Shown: one piece after another, positions 6,201-14,503 of the stretch
Layout: each line of letters opens with the position of its first letter
Numbering within the stretch: position 1 is the stretch's first letter
From: Hymenobacter sp.
Lineage (GTDB): Bacteria; Bacteroidota; Bacteroidia; Cytophagales; Hymenobacteraceae
Assembly: GCA_025356245.1 (NCBI GenBank)
Contig: JANXUO010000489.1
Span: 1 to 35,450, forward strand
Direction: 5' to 3'
Length of the DNA stretch: 35,450 bases
The notes under the pieces: model-generated
The model's database searches: none
Told to the model about the DNA's origin: nothing
Seen by the model: only the letters and a program-made list of their open reading frames with translations
Program-made: the position numbers and the translations under genes

Positions 6201-7235
6201 ATGAAAACGCTACTCGCTTCCTTCGTTAGCTTGCTGCTGCTGCTTACTGTGCAGGCGGTCCAGGCCCAAAACATTCTGCGTTGCAACAACGTGGGCGTGA
6301 CCGGCACCGGCATTTTTGCCACGCTGCAAGCGGCGCACGATGCGGCGGCCAACGGCGACATCATCTACCTCGAACCCAGCAGCCTGAGCTACGGCGACCT
6401 GGCGTGCGTCAAGCCGCTCACCATCATCGGCAACGGGTACTTGCACACCGAACGCAGCCCGCTGCTCACGGCCGACCCGCGCCCGTCGGTGGTGGATGTC
6501 GTGACATTCCGGCTGGGGTCGGCGGGGTCGCGCATTACGGGCGTCACGGTCAACAACCGGATAATGATAAACGCCACCAACATCGTGGTCGAGCGCAACC
6601 GGGTGGCCGGCAACGGGGTGAATATCGGGCGCGACGACTTCGTTACCGGGACCAGCGCGGTCGTCACCAGCGGCATCATCCGGCAGAATTTCATCGACGG
6701 GGACCTGACCCTGCGGCCAGGCGGCACCACTTCCATCTCCAATATGCTGGTGGACAACAACCTCATTAGCGGCAACATCGGCGGCGGCAACTCGCCTAGC
6801 GTGAATGGGGTGCTGTTTTCCAACAACGTCATCGGCAACCGGGCCGGTAGCAACGGCGGCAACATTGACGTGGATAACTGCGTGCTGAAGAACAACATCG
6901 TGACGCGGACGACGGCCGTGGTGGCCCCGCGCTCGAACGCTTTTTCGAACAACCTGGGCACGGGCACGCAGTTTGGCGCGGCCAGCGGCAACCAGCAAAA
7001 CGTGGCGCTGACGGGCATTTTCGGCAGCGCCACGGGCACCGAAACGCAGTTCGAGATTGCCGTGGGCGGCCCGGCCGACAACACCGGCGAAAGCGGGGCC
7101 GACTGCGGCGCGTTTGGCGGCGGCCGGCCCTGCATCCTGTCGGGGATGCCCAACGTGCCGGCCATTTTCGAGTACTCGCAAACCGTGTCGGGCACCACGC
7201 TCAACGCCACGATTAGCACCCGCTCGAACAAATAG
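6201..7235 (+). CDS. Secreted right-handed beta-helix protein
   Basis: 344 residues from the ATG at 6201, which starts a clean signal peptide (KTLLASFVSLLLLLTVQAVQAQ). Residues 35-70 hold FATLQAAHDAAANGDIIYL, the standard opening of parallel beta-helix surface proteins (TIQAAIDAA-x-x-GDTIYL). A ladder of short strands with Asn-rich turns follows (ITGVTVNNRIMINATNIVVERNRVAG, NMLVDNNLISG, GVLFSNNVIGN, CVLKNNIVTR), as in pectate-lyase-like folds. The end (PNVPAIFEYSQTVSGTTLNATISTRSNK) is conserved-looking but is not a T9SS sorting domain. Catalytic residues of polysaccharide lyases are not evident. The next gene starts 50 bp downstream, so the two probably form an operon. Binding or cleaving a glycan is possible but unproven. 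Confidence 0.85.
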   Translation: MKTLLASFVSLLLLLTVQAVQAQNILRCNNVGVTGTGIFATLQAAHDAAANGDIIYLEPSSLSYGDLACVKPLTIIGNGYLHTERSPLLTADPRPSVVDVVTFRLGSAGSRITGVTVNNRIMINATNIVVERNRVAGNGVNIGRDDFVTGTSAVVTSGIIRQNFIDGDLTLRPGGTTSISNMLVDNNLISGNIGGGNSPSVNGVLFSNNVIGNRAGSNGGNIDVDNCVLKNNIVTRTTAVVAPRSNAFSNNLGTGTQFGAASGNQQNVALTGIFGSATGTETQFEIAVGGPADNTGESGADCGAFGGGRPCILSGMPNVPAIFEYSQTVSGTTLNATISTRSNK

Positions 7236-7285
7236 GCTGCCCCGCGCCCGGCTTGGGCGCGTTCGCACCATTCCCGCTCATTATC

Positions 7286-8499
7286 ATGAACATCGCACTC
7301 ACCGTGCGGCACCTTCGGCTGCGGCTGGGGCTGCTGCTGGCGTTGCTGGCCGGGGCCGTGGGGCCGCTGCTGGCCCAAACGCCGCCCGACCTGAACCGCG
7401 TCGAGTTCTTCTTCGACACCGACCCTGGCTTTGGCAGCGGCACGGCCGTGGCCCTGCCCGGTCCGGCCGCGCCCACGCGCCTGGGCCTCTCGTTTCCGGT
7501 GCCGCTGGGCAGCTTGTCGCCGGGCTTTCACCGGTTGTTTGTCCGCTCGCGCGATGCGGGCAGTCAGTGGAGCCAAACCTTTGGGCGGTTGCTGTTTATT
7601 GACAACAGTGCCGCGCTGGCCGCGCCCAACCTGGCCGAAGTCGAGCATTTTCTGGACACCGACCCCGGCTTCGGCAACGGCAGCAGCACGGCCCTCACGG
7701 GCACGAGCGTGGGCAACCGCGTGGTACCGGTGAGCATCGGGAGCCTGGCGCCGGGCTTCCACCGCTTGTTTATGCGGACGCGGGACGTGAACAACCAGTG
7801 GAGCCAAACCTTTGGCCGCCTGTTTTTTGTGGATGATAATTCGGCCCTCACGGCCCCGAATTTGGCCGAAGTCGAGCATTTTACTTCGACACCGACCCTG
7901 GCTTCGGCAGCGGCACGGCCATTGCGACCGGCGCGGCGGCCACTTCCTACACGGCCCTGCCGGTGGCGGCCGATGCTTCGGCCCTGCCCGACGGCCCGCA
8001 CCGCCTGTTTGTGCGGACGCGGGACGCCAACGGCCGCTGGAGTCAGGTGCTGAACCGCGCCTTCGTGCGGAGCGGCTGCGCGGCTTCCGACAACTTCGCC
8101 GAAAACCGGCCCGCCGCCAGCTACGGCGGCAACCTGGGCGCGGCGGCGGCCGAAGCCGTGTTCAACGGCCGGGGCGAGGCCAACTTCTTCAATACCAACA
8201 CCGTGGAAGCCGACCTGGGCGCGGCTACCCGCACGGTGTCGGAAGCGCAGGTGAGCCTACGCAACCCCAACGGCGCGGCCGTGAGCGGCACCCTGACGCT
8301 GGAAATTTCGCTCAACGGCACCACGTTTACGGCGGCGGGTTCGGTGCCAGTGGCGCTGGCCGCCAGCCAGGCCGCGCCGCAGCGCGTGGCGCTGCCGCTG
8401 CCCGCTGCCGTGGCCGGGGTGCGGGCCGTGCGCCTGCTGCTTACCTTGCCTGGCATCAGTCAGGCCATTCGAATGACCGATGCGGGGGTGTGTTTTTTA
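7286..8499 (+). pseudogene. 5' part of broken cargo gene: signal peptide and three DTDPGFG repeats
   Basis: Three units begin LNRVEFFFDTDPGFGSG, LAEVEHFLDTDPGFGNG and LAEVEHF(Y)FDTDPGFGSG, and each ends with a W-S-Q-x-F/L-x-R strand. Near 7880 the sequence cattttacttcgac must have lost one T: the frame read before it gives nonsense (TSTPTLASAAARPLRP) and the frame one base back continues the third repeat and an ~150-residue beta-rich domain (AEAVFNGRGEANFFNTNTVEADLG..LRNPNGAAVSGTLTLEISLNG). That frame runs into the palindromic element and stops at 8602-8604. The repeats look like extracellular adhesive or structural units; no enzyme motif is seen. Confidence 0.65.
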
Positions 8500-8673
8500 G
8501 AGTTGTTACCAATTGTTAATCAGTGTATTATTTTCAAAGCGCGTCCTGCTGAGCTTGTCGAAGCATCTTCATCATTTCGTTGCACGGTCTACGCGAGGGG
8601 GTAAAGATGCTTCGACAAGCTCAGCAGGACGTTCGTCCATATCAAAGCAATGAGTAGCAAATTGTAGCAACTC
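8500..8673. repeat. 174-bp palindromic insertion with perfect 28-bp inner inverted repeat
   Basis: Inner arms 8542-8569 and 8604-8631 are perfect reverse complements (CGTCCTGCTGAGCTTGTCG...), with a 34-nt loop. Outer imperfect terminal repeats begin GAGTTGTTACCAATTG at 8500 and end CAAATTGTAGCAACTC at 8673. The flanking and outer parts are AT-rich, unlike the genes. The element sits between the upstream repeat region and the IPT domain of the broken cargo gene. It carries no gene. Confidence 0.75.
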
Positions 8674-9235
8674 TTTTCAACTGCGTAAGTCCGGTCATCA
8701 CCTCTTTTGCGCCCACGAACGGGCCGGTGGGCACGGGCATCACCATCACGGGCACCAACCTGGGCGGCGCGACGGCGGTGCGCTTTAATAGCGTGGCGGC
8801 CACGGTGTTCAGCGGCGTGTCGGGCACGAGCGTGACGGCCACCGTGCCGGCCGGGGCCAGCACCGGCCCCGTCAGCCTGACCACGCCCAACGGCACGGCC
8901 GTGAGCGCCAGCAACTTCACGGTGCTTACCCCGGCCCCGACCATTGCCAGCTTCGCGCCCACGCCCGGCCCCGGCGGCCCCGGCGGCGGCGGCGGCCTGG
9001 CCGGCCCCGGCGGGCCGGTTGGCCCCGGCGGTGGCGGCGGCACGGGCTTTCCTGGCGGCCCTGGCGGCGGCGGCTTCCCCGGCGGCCCCGGCGGGCCGGG
9101 CAGCCCCGGCAGCCCGAACGGCCCCAGCGGCCCCAGCAGCCCGCCCCGCCCCCTGGCGGACCGTCGTGCGGGAATGTGGGCATCTCGACCAAAGACTGCC
9201 AGGACATCGTGGAAGCCATGAATGATGCCCGCGAC

Positions 9236-9269
9236 CTGGCCGGCACCGACAACTGGCCGGCACCGACAA
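9236..9269 (+). repeat. 17-bp tandem duplication causing a frameshift
   Basis: CTGGCCGGCACCGACAA occurs twice in direct succession (9236-9252, 9253-9269). Removing one copy joins the upstream frame CGNVGISTKDCQDIVEAMNDARDLAGTDN to the downstream frame KKDIPKKLGSLGLKYLGKFGLDNC without a break, so the duplication is the cause of the shift. Confidence 0.9.
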
Positions 9270-9342
9270 TAAGAAGGACATTCCCAAAAAACTGGGTAGC
9301 CTCGGCCTCAAGTACCTGGGCAAGTTCGGGCTGGACAACTGC

Positions 9343-12300
9343 GTGATGCAGGCCATTTTTGCTGCCGGCGCCGACGGCGTGGGGGCCATTGGGGCCTCGG
9401 GCGCGTTGAAGTGGACGAACGCCGTGGCCTCGTCTGCGCAGTTTGGGCTGCGCCTGGGCAACTGCGCAAACTCGCCCGATGACCGCAGAATGGTGGACGA
9501 ATGGGTGGACGCGCTCGACTGCATCAAGGGCACTTCGGTGAAGGATGTCATCGCCTCGGCCTCGACCTGCGCGGCCAAGAAAATCGTCTGCACCCCCGTC
9601 ATCACCTCCTGCGACCCCAACGAAATCATCGGCCCCGACGGCTACCGGCCCCAGGGCTACGTGGCCGCCGTGCCGCCGCTGCCCTACAAGGTGCTCTTCG
9701 AGAACGACCCGAAAGCGGCCACCACTTCGGCCCAGCGCGTGAGCGTGCGGGTGCCGATTGACGCCAACCTCAACCCCCTCAGCGTGCAGCTCGGCAGCGT
9801 GGGCTTCCAGCGCCTGACGCTGGCCGTGCCCGCCGGGCTGGCCGCCTACAACACCATTTACCGCGTGGCCGACTCGGTGGGCGTGGACGTGGAAATGACG
9901 GCCGGCGTGGACATCGCGGCCCGCGAGGTGTTCTGGGAGTTCCAGGCCCTGGACCGCTTCACCGGCTTGGCCCCGGCCGACCCGCTGGCGGGCTTCCTGC
10001 CGCCCAACGACTCCATCGCCTCCGGCGAGGGCTTCGTGACCTACACCGTGCGGCCCCGGCGCGGCGTCGTCACCGGCGACTCCATCCGGGCCAAGGCCCG
10101 CATCGTGTTCGATTTCAACGACGTGATTGCCACCAACCGCGAGGTGAACATCGTGGATGCCGTGGCCCCCGTGTCGTTCGTGCGGCCCATCGCGCCCCGC
10201 GCCGACAACCAATACCTGCTGCGCGTGAGCATTCAGGACGACCCCGGCGGGTCGGGGCCAAAGGCGTTTGAGGTGTTCGTGTCGGAAGACAACGGACTGA
10301 CCTATAACGCCCTGGCCGGAGCCTTTGCCGGCGACACCGTGACCTTCAGCGCCCAACCGGGCCGCAGCTACTTCTTCTACTCCCTCGCCACCGACAACGT
10401 GGACAACCCGGAAGGCGACAAAACGACCTTTGAGGCCGTCATCAGCCCCTGCCCCGTGGCCACCAACGCGGTCGTGAGCAACATCACCAGCACCACGGCC
10501 ACGGTCGGCTTCGCCACGGCGGGGCCGCTCGTGTCGGGCGGCTACCGCGCCACGGCCACGCCCACCGGCGGCGGCCCGGCCGTCAGCGTATCCGGCCCGG
10601 CCTCGCCCCTCAGCCTGAGTGGCCTGACCCTCGGCACGGCCTACGCCCTGACCCTGACCAGCCGCTGCGGCACCGACTCGACCACCGGCCCGGTGCTGCT
10701 ATTCAGCACGTTGGGGCTGCCGCTGGCCACGGGCACCGTGGCCCCCACGAGCTACTGCCAGGGGCAGGACGTGGACGTGCCCCTCGGGGCCAACACGGCG
10801 GGCTTCGGGACGGGCAACCAATTCCGGGTGCAACTCTCGGACGCGGCGGGCGCGTTTGCGGCCACCGCGCCGCTGCTGGGCACCTTGCTGAGTAGCAGCG
10901 CCAGCGGCGGCGTGGTGCGGGCCAGCATTCCGGCCAGCACGCCGCCCGGCACCGGCTACCGGGTGCGCGTGGTGGCCTCGCTGCCCGCCACCACGGGCAC
11001 CCCCAGCGCCCAGAACCTGACCGTCACCGACGCCAGTGTGCTCACCTGGACCGGCGCGGCCGGCACCAGCAACTGGTTCGAGACCGGCAACTGGAGCTGC
11101 GGGCAGGTGCCCGACGCCACCCGCGACCTCATGCTGCCCGCCGGGCGGCCCCGCTACCCCGTGCTGCCCGCCACCGGCCCCGTGCCGGCCGCCCGCAACC
11201 TCACCCTGGCCCCCGGCGCGAGCCTGACGCTGGGCAACGCCCTGGCCCTGAGCGGCAACCTGACCAACAACGGCACCCTGAACGCCGGCAGCAGCACCCT
11301 CACGCTGGCCGGCATCACGCCCCAAACCCTGGGTGGCGGCGGCGGCACGGTGCTGTTCAATTTGACGCTCGACAACCCGGCCGGGGCCAGCCTGCTCGGC
11401 CCGCTGGCCGTGCGCCGGGTGCTGACCCTGACGGCCGGCAACCTGGCTTCGGGCGGCCGGCTCACGCTGCGCTCCGACGCCACGGGCACGGCCATGGTGG
11501 TGAACCCCGGCGGCGGCGGCCTCGTCACCGGCCCGGCCACGATGGAGCGCTTCATCGGCAACGCCAGCGGCGCGGGCTACCGGCACTACGCCTCGCCCAT
11601 GCAGGGCGGCACGGCCACCGTGCAGGAGTTCGCCGACGACCTCCCCGGCTTCAACCTGAACCCGGCCTGCAACACGACGGACAACACCGTGTCGCCGTTC
11701 CCGACGTTCTTCCAGTACGACGAAGCCCGCCTCGCCACCCCGGCCACCGACTTCTTCGACCGGGGCTGGCGGGTGCCGCTGGCCACCGAAAACCTCGCGC
11801 CCGGCCGCGGCTACACCGCCCAAACCGCCAACGCCACCCTCGTGGACATCAGCGGCACGCTGGCCCACGCCGACGTGAACCTGAACCTCACGCGGGGCGC
11901 GTTCGCCAACTCCGGCTGGCACCTGTTGGGCAACCCCTTCCACAGCCCGCTGGATTGGGATTTGGTGCCCGCCGCGCCGGGCATCGGCCGGGCGCTGTAC
12001 GTGTTCGTGCCCAGCGGCCCCTACACCGGCACCTACCGCAGCTACCTGCCCAACCCCGTGCCCGGCCAGCCCGGCATCGGCCAGAACGGCGGCACCAAGG
12101 ACGTGGCCGCCATGCAGGGCTACTTCGTGCGAAGCACGGCCAACGGCAGCGCCCTCGTGCTGCCCGCCGCCGCCCGCCCCAACACCTACGCCGACCCCCG
12201 GCCGCTGCTGCGCCTGCAAGTGGCCAACGCCGCCGGCCAAACCGACGAAACGGTCATCTACTTCGACCCCGCCGCCGCCGCTGGTTTCAGCCCGGCGCAC

Positions 12301-12906
12301 GACGCGCACCAGGTGCAGCGCAACGGCAACGGCTTCCCATCGCTCTGGAGCGAAGCCAGCGGCCCAACCGGGCCGGTAGCCCTGAGCATCAACGGCCTGC
12401 CCGACGTGCTGCGGGCTCCCAGCATTCCGCTGGGCGTGGTTGTGAGTGCTTCCGGCCCCCACACGCTCAGCGCCCCGGCGCTGCTCAACCTGCCCGCCGG
12501 CACCGAGGTCTGGCTCGAAGACCAAGCCCTGAGCCGCCGCCACAACCTGAGCCAGCAACCCCGCTACGCCTTCCAGATGGCGGCCAGCTTCCGGGGGCCG
12601 CGCTTCGTGCTGTGGCTCCAGCAGCGGCCCACCAGCACGGCCCCCAACGCCGCCCTGCAAGCCAACCTGCGCCTCTATCCCAACCCGGCCACCAGCACCG
12701 CCACCGTGGAGCTGGCCGGAGCCACCGGCCCCGCCGAGCTGACGCTCACCAATGTGCTGGGCCAAGTGGTGCAACGCCGCACGGCCACACCCCGCACCGG
12801 TGCCCTGTGCGAGGAACTCGACCTGCGCGAGCTGCCGGCGGGCGTGTACTTACTGCACGTCGGCACCGCCGCCGGGCACGCCACGCGGCGCTTGCTGCGC
12901 GAGTAG
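9343..12906 (+). CDS. C-terminal 1187 residues of broken cargo: conserved repeat domain, FN3, beta module and T9SS sorting domain
   Basis: The frame is open from about 9271; the first GTG is 9343 and no signal peptide is present, consistent with a decapitated gene. In order: a domain with TSCDPNEIIGPDGYRPQGYV and RAKARIVFDFNDVIATNREVNIVDAV (residues ~85-270), a conserved domain of large Bacteroidota secreted proteins; an FN3-like domain (~372-455, AVVSNITSTTATVGF); a strand-rich part with WTGAAGTSNWFETGNWSCGQVPD (~565); a module with AGYRHYASPMQGGT (~744), NSGWHLLGNPFHSPLDW and MQGYFVRSTANGS; and a T9SS type A sorting domain from about 1108 (NLRLYPNPATSTATVEL to GVYLLHVGTAAGHATRRLL). The GYRH..GWHLLGNP..GFFVR module is shared with the products at 17724-22571 and 22779-25049. 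The hairpin at 12929-12963 ends transcription. Confidence 0.75.
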   Translation: MMQAIFAAGADGVGAIGASGALKWTNAVASSAQFGLRLGNCANSPDDRRMVDEWVDALDCIKGTSVKDVIASASTCAAKKIVCTPVITSCDPNEIIGPDGYRPQGYVAAVPPLPYKVLFENDPKAATTSAQRVSVRVPIDANLNPLSVQLGSVGFQRLTLAVPAGLAAYNTIYRVADSVGVDVEMTAGVDIAAREVFWEFQALDRFTGLAPADPLAGFLPPNDSIASGEGFVTYTVRPRRGVVTGDSIRAKARIVFDFNDVIATNREVNIVDAVAPVSFVRPIAPRADNQYLLRVSIQDDPGGSGPKAFEVFVSEDNGLTYNALAGAFAGDTVTFSAQPGRSYFFYSLATDNVDNPEGDKTTFEAVISPCPVATNAVVSNITSTTATVGFATAGPLVSGGYRATATPTGGGPAVSVSGPASPLSLSGLTLGTAYALTLTSRCGTDSTTGPVLLFSTLGLPLATGTVAPTSYCQGQDVDVPLGANTAGFGTGNQFRVQLSDAAGAFAATAPLLGTLLSSSASGGVVRASIPASTPPGTGYRVRVVASLPATTGTPSAQNLTVTDASVLTWTGAAGTSNWFETGNWSCGQVPDATRDLMLPAGRPRYPVLPATGPVPAARNLTLAPGASLTLGNALALSGNLTNNGTLNAGSSTLTLAGITPQTLGGGGGTVLFNLTLDNPAGASLLGPLAVRRVLTLTAGNLASGGRLTLRSDATGTAMVVNPGGGGLVTGPATMERFIGNASGAGYRHYASPMQGGTATVQEFADDLPGFNLNPACNTTDNTVSPFPTFFQYDEARLATPATDFFDRGWRVPLATENLAPGRGYTAQTANATLVDISGTLAHADVNLNLTRGAFANSGWHLLGNPFHSPLDWDLVPAAPGIGRALYVFVPSGPYTGTYRSYLPNPVPGQPGIGQNGGTKDVAAMQGYFVRSTANGSALVLPAAARPNTYADPRPLLRLQVANAAGQTDETVIYFDPAAAAGFSPAHDAHQVQRNGNGFPSLWSEASGPTGPVALSINGLPDVLRAPSIPLGVVVSASGPHTLSAPALLNLPAGTEVWLEDQALSRRHNLSQQPRYAFQMAASFRGPRFVLWLQQRPTSTAPNAALQANLRLYPNPATSTATVELAGATGPAELTLTNVLGQVVQRRTATPRTGALCEELDLRELPAGVYLLHVGTAAGHATRRLLRE

Positions 12907-12928
12907 CGCCGGGGCTGCCCAACGGGCA

Positions 12929-12963
12929 AAAAAACCCTTCCCGCAGTACGGGAAGGGTTTTTT
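12929..12963. terminator. Bidirectional rho-independent terminator
   Basis: A perfect 15-bp stem (AAAAAACCCTTCCCG / CGGGAAGGGTTTTTT) around a 5-nt loop CAGTA, with T-runs on both strands. It lies between the convergent T9SS cargo gene and mscL. Confidence 0.92.
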
Positions 12964-12982
12964 GGTTTATTGTTCAAAAGTT

Positions 12983-13085
12983 TGTCCCGCAGTGGGCACA
13001 GTGGTCAAAACGCAGTGAGCCCAGTGCCGTTCGGGGGCCGTATGAGCAACAATTAAGCAATGCAACAATTAAACAATTCAACAAG
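12983..13085. repeat. Dispersed intergenic repeat, copy 1
   Basis: Contains GTCCCGCAGTGGGCACAGTG, then AAAACGCAGTGAGCCCAGTG, then a tail of AACAATTAAGCAA-type units. The same order recurs at 15693-15797 with few changes. It lies just downstream of mscL and the terminator. There is no coding potential. Confidence 0.8.
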
Positions 13086-13093
13086 AATAACGC

Positions 13094-13465
13094 CTACGCC
13101 CGGCTCCGCAGCGCGTCGCGGATTTCCATCAGCAGCACTTGGTCTTTCGACGGGCCGGGCTCCACCACGGCCACTTCTACGGGGGCTTTTTTGAGGCCAT
13201 TGGCCCCTTTCACAAGCAGGAAGATGATGAAGGCCAGGATGAGGAAACCCACCACGGCGTTGAGGAACAACCCGATTTTCATGGGGCCCAGCGTGATGGC
13301 CGAAAAGTCGGGCTTGCCGCCCACCATGCCCACGAGCGGCATGATAATGTCGTCGGTGAGCGACTTGACGATGGTGCCAAACGAAGCACCGATGATAACC
13401 CCGACGGCCAGGTCGAGCACATTGCCTTTGGAGATGAACTCCTTAAATTCGGAAACGAGGCCCAT
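13094..13465 (-). CDS. mscL: Large-conductance mechanosensitive channel MscL
   Basis: 123 residues, close to the usual MscL length (~120-140). The N-terminus EFKEFISKGNVLDLAVGVIIGASFGTIVKSLTDDIIMPLVG is the amphipathic helix plus pore-lining TM1; TM2 is GLFLNAVVGFLILAFIIFLLVKGANGLKK. The periplasmic loop is short (GKPDFSAITLGPMK), and the C-terminal helix is PSKDQVLLMEIRDALRSR. MscL forms a homopentameric membrane pore that opens under high membrane tension to release solutes on osmotic downshock. It is transcribed toward the terminator at 12929-12963 and lies downstream of the polyketide operon in the same direction, with about 100 bp between; co-transcription is possible but not expected functionally. 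Confidence 0.97.
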   Translation of the reverse strand: MGLVSEFKEFISKGNVLDLAVGVIIGASFGTIVKSLTDDIIMPLVGMVGGKPDFSAITLGPMKIGLFLNAVVGFLILAFIIFLLVKGANGLKKAPVEVAVVEPGPSKDQVLLMEIRDALRSRA

Positions 13466-13571
13466 AAGGTTTTGGAGGGGGTTTTGATGAGGGTAAAACA
13501 GTCACTGCCAACACTGGCAGCCGCCCAAAGGTAGAGCAATTTGCGGAATATAGCCCGGCTCCGTTTGCGCC

Positions 13572-14291
13572 TCACCCCCCGCACGCCTTCCCGAACACCA
13601 CCTGCCACCGAAACGCCCAGCGCCAGCGCACCGCCCCGCCCCGCACCCCGGCCGCCGCCAGCAGCCGCGCCCAGTCGGCCCGCCGAAACGCCCGCGCCAC
13701 CGACAGCGGCGCGTCGTGCCGCACCAGATACGAGCCGCCGGCCAGCCGCGTGATGGCCCAGATGCTGGCGTAGGCCAGCCAGTGCCGGTGCAAGTCATTG
13801 ACGACCACCGCCAGGCCCGTCTGCGCCCGCCACTGCCGCAGCAGCGTCACCAGCTCGTCATCCGTAAAATGGTGGCAGAACAAGCTGGCCGTGAGCACGT
13901 CAAATCGTTCCTTCTGAAAATCATCAGCAAAAATATCGAATTGCTGGTAGCTGATTTCGGGGTAATCCAGGCTGCGGGCGCGGGCGTAGTCGAGCATGAA
14001 AGCGTTGGCGTCCACGCCCACCAATTCCACCGGTACGCGGGCTTTTCGTGCCCAGTCGGCAATGCGGCGCAGAGTGTCGCCGCCGCCACTGCCCAGGTCG
14101 GCCAGGCGCAGCGGGCGGCCCCGTGGGAACTTCGGTTTCAGGCGCTCCAGCGCATCTAGCACGGGCGCGTAGCCCCCGAGCCAGGTGTTGATGGTAGCCA
14201 GCTCATCCAGGTTGCGGCGCAGGTCGTCGGAGGCCAGCGTCAGGTCGTCCATCAGCTCCGGGCCGGGGTGGCGGGTGGTCAATGAGGGCAT
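13572..14291 (-). CDS. SAM-dependent methyltransferase of the type III polyketide operon
   Basis: 239 residues from ATG 14291; the open frame extends further upstream through a palindromic repeat, which I exclude. Class I methyltransferase motif I is LRLADLGSGGGDTLRRIADWA (residues ~61-81), motif II is VELVGVDANAFMLDYARA, and QFDIFADDFQKERFDVLTASLFCHHFTDDELVTLLRQW covers motifs III to post-I. The C-terminal part (LAYASIWAITRLAGGSYLVRHDAPLSVARAFRRADW) resembles methyltransferases that accompany chalcone-synthase-like enzymes and FAD oxidoreductases in Bacteroidota. It probably O- or C-methylates the polyketide product; the acceptor is unknown. It is the third gene of the group, downstream of the synthase on the same strand. 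Confidence 0.88.
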   Translation of the reverse strand: MPSLTTRHPGPELMDDLTLASDDLRRNLDELATINTWLGGYAPVLDALERLKPKFPRGRPLRLADLGSGGGDTLRRIADWARKARVPVELVGVDANAFMLDYARARSLDYPEISYQQFDIFADDFQKERFDVLTASLFCHHFTDDELVTLLRQWRAQTGLAVVVNDLHRHWLAYASIWAITRLAGGSYLVRHDAPLSVARAFRRADWARLLAAAGVRGGAVRWRWAFRWQVVFGKACGG

Positions 14292-14327
14292 GAGCGAATG
14301 AGTGGGTGAGTGAATGAGGTTAAGCGG

Positions 14328-14481
14328 TTGGCGCGGGGCTCTGCCCCGTGACGAAGTGCCGGGGGCTTCTGGCCCCCAATCGTTGAACGATTCACTACGA
14401 GGTCGTTCCAGGGTGCGGGTTGAAAACCCGCAGCACTCAGTCACGGGGCGCAACCGGAAGGCGTAGCCAGCCCCGCGCCAA
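14328..14481. repeat. 154-bp palindromic intergenic repeat, copy A
   Basis: Ends are a perfect 13-bp inverted repeat (TTGGCGCGGGGCT / AGCCCCGCGCCAA), followed inward by CCCCGTGAC / GTCACGGGG. Inside lies CTTCTGGCCCCCAATCGTTG, which recurs at 17500-17526. It fills the gap between the type III PKS and the methyltransferase. Confidence 0.8.
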
Positions 14482-14503
14482 CCGCGTGAGGTCATTCACT
14501 CAC

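Larger units (their letters stand above)
7286..12906 (+). pseudogene. Large modular T9SS cargo gene broken by several lesions
   Basis: From ATG 7286 (signal peptide LRLGLLLALLAGAVGPLLAQ) the gene reads three repeats of ~85 residues (EFFFDTDPGFGSGTAVAL..GFHRLFVRSRD..WSQTFGRLLF), then a beta-rich domain, an IPT/TIG domain (ITSFAPTNGPVGTGITITG), a Gly/Pro collagen-like tract, and the long 1187-residue frame ending in a T9SS sorting domain. Frame changes show four lesions: loss of one T near 7880 (third repeat continues in another frame), a palindromic element at 8500-8673, loss of one C near 9150, and a 17-bp tandem duplication at 9236-9269. Correcting each restores sensible protein across the junction, which is why I treat it as one ancestral gene. 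Whether the part before and after 8500-8673 was one gene is the weakest step. The intact-looking C-terminal frame has no signal peptide. Confidence 0.65.

Noticed and set aside
5731-6229. Open frames of 71-157 codons on both strands
   Set aside because: They arise from the long palindrome at 5761-6003; the two strands give nearly the same peptides, which is what a palindrome produces.
8542-8631. Inner hairpin as a simple terminator
   Set aside because: The stem is long and GC/AT mixed with no T-tract, and it belongs to a larger inverted unit inside a coding region.
10699-12774. 691-codon open frame on the minus strand
   Set aside because: Antisense shadow of the 1187-codon cargo frame; composition is Gly/Val/His/Arg-rich with no domain.
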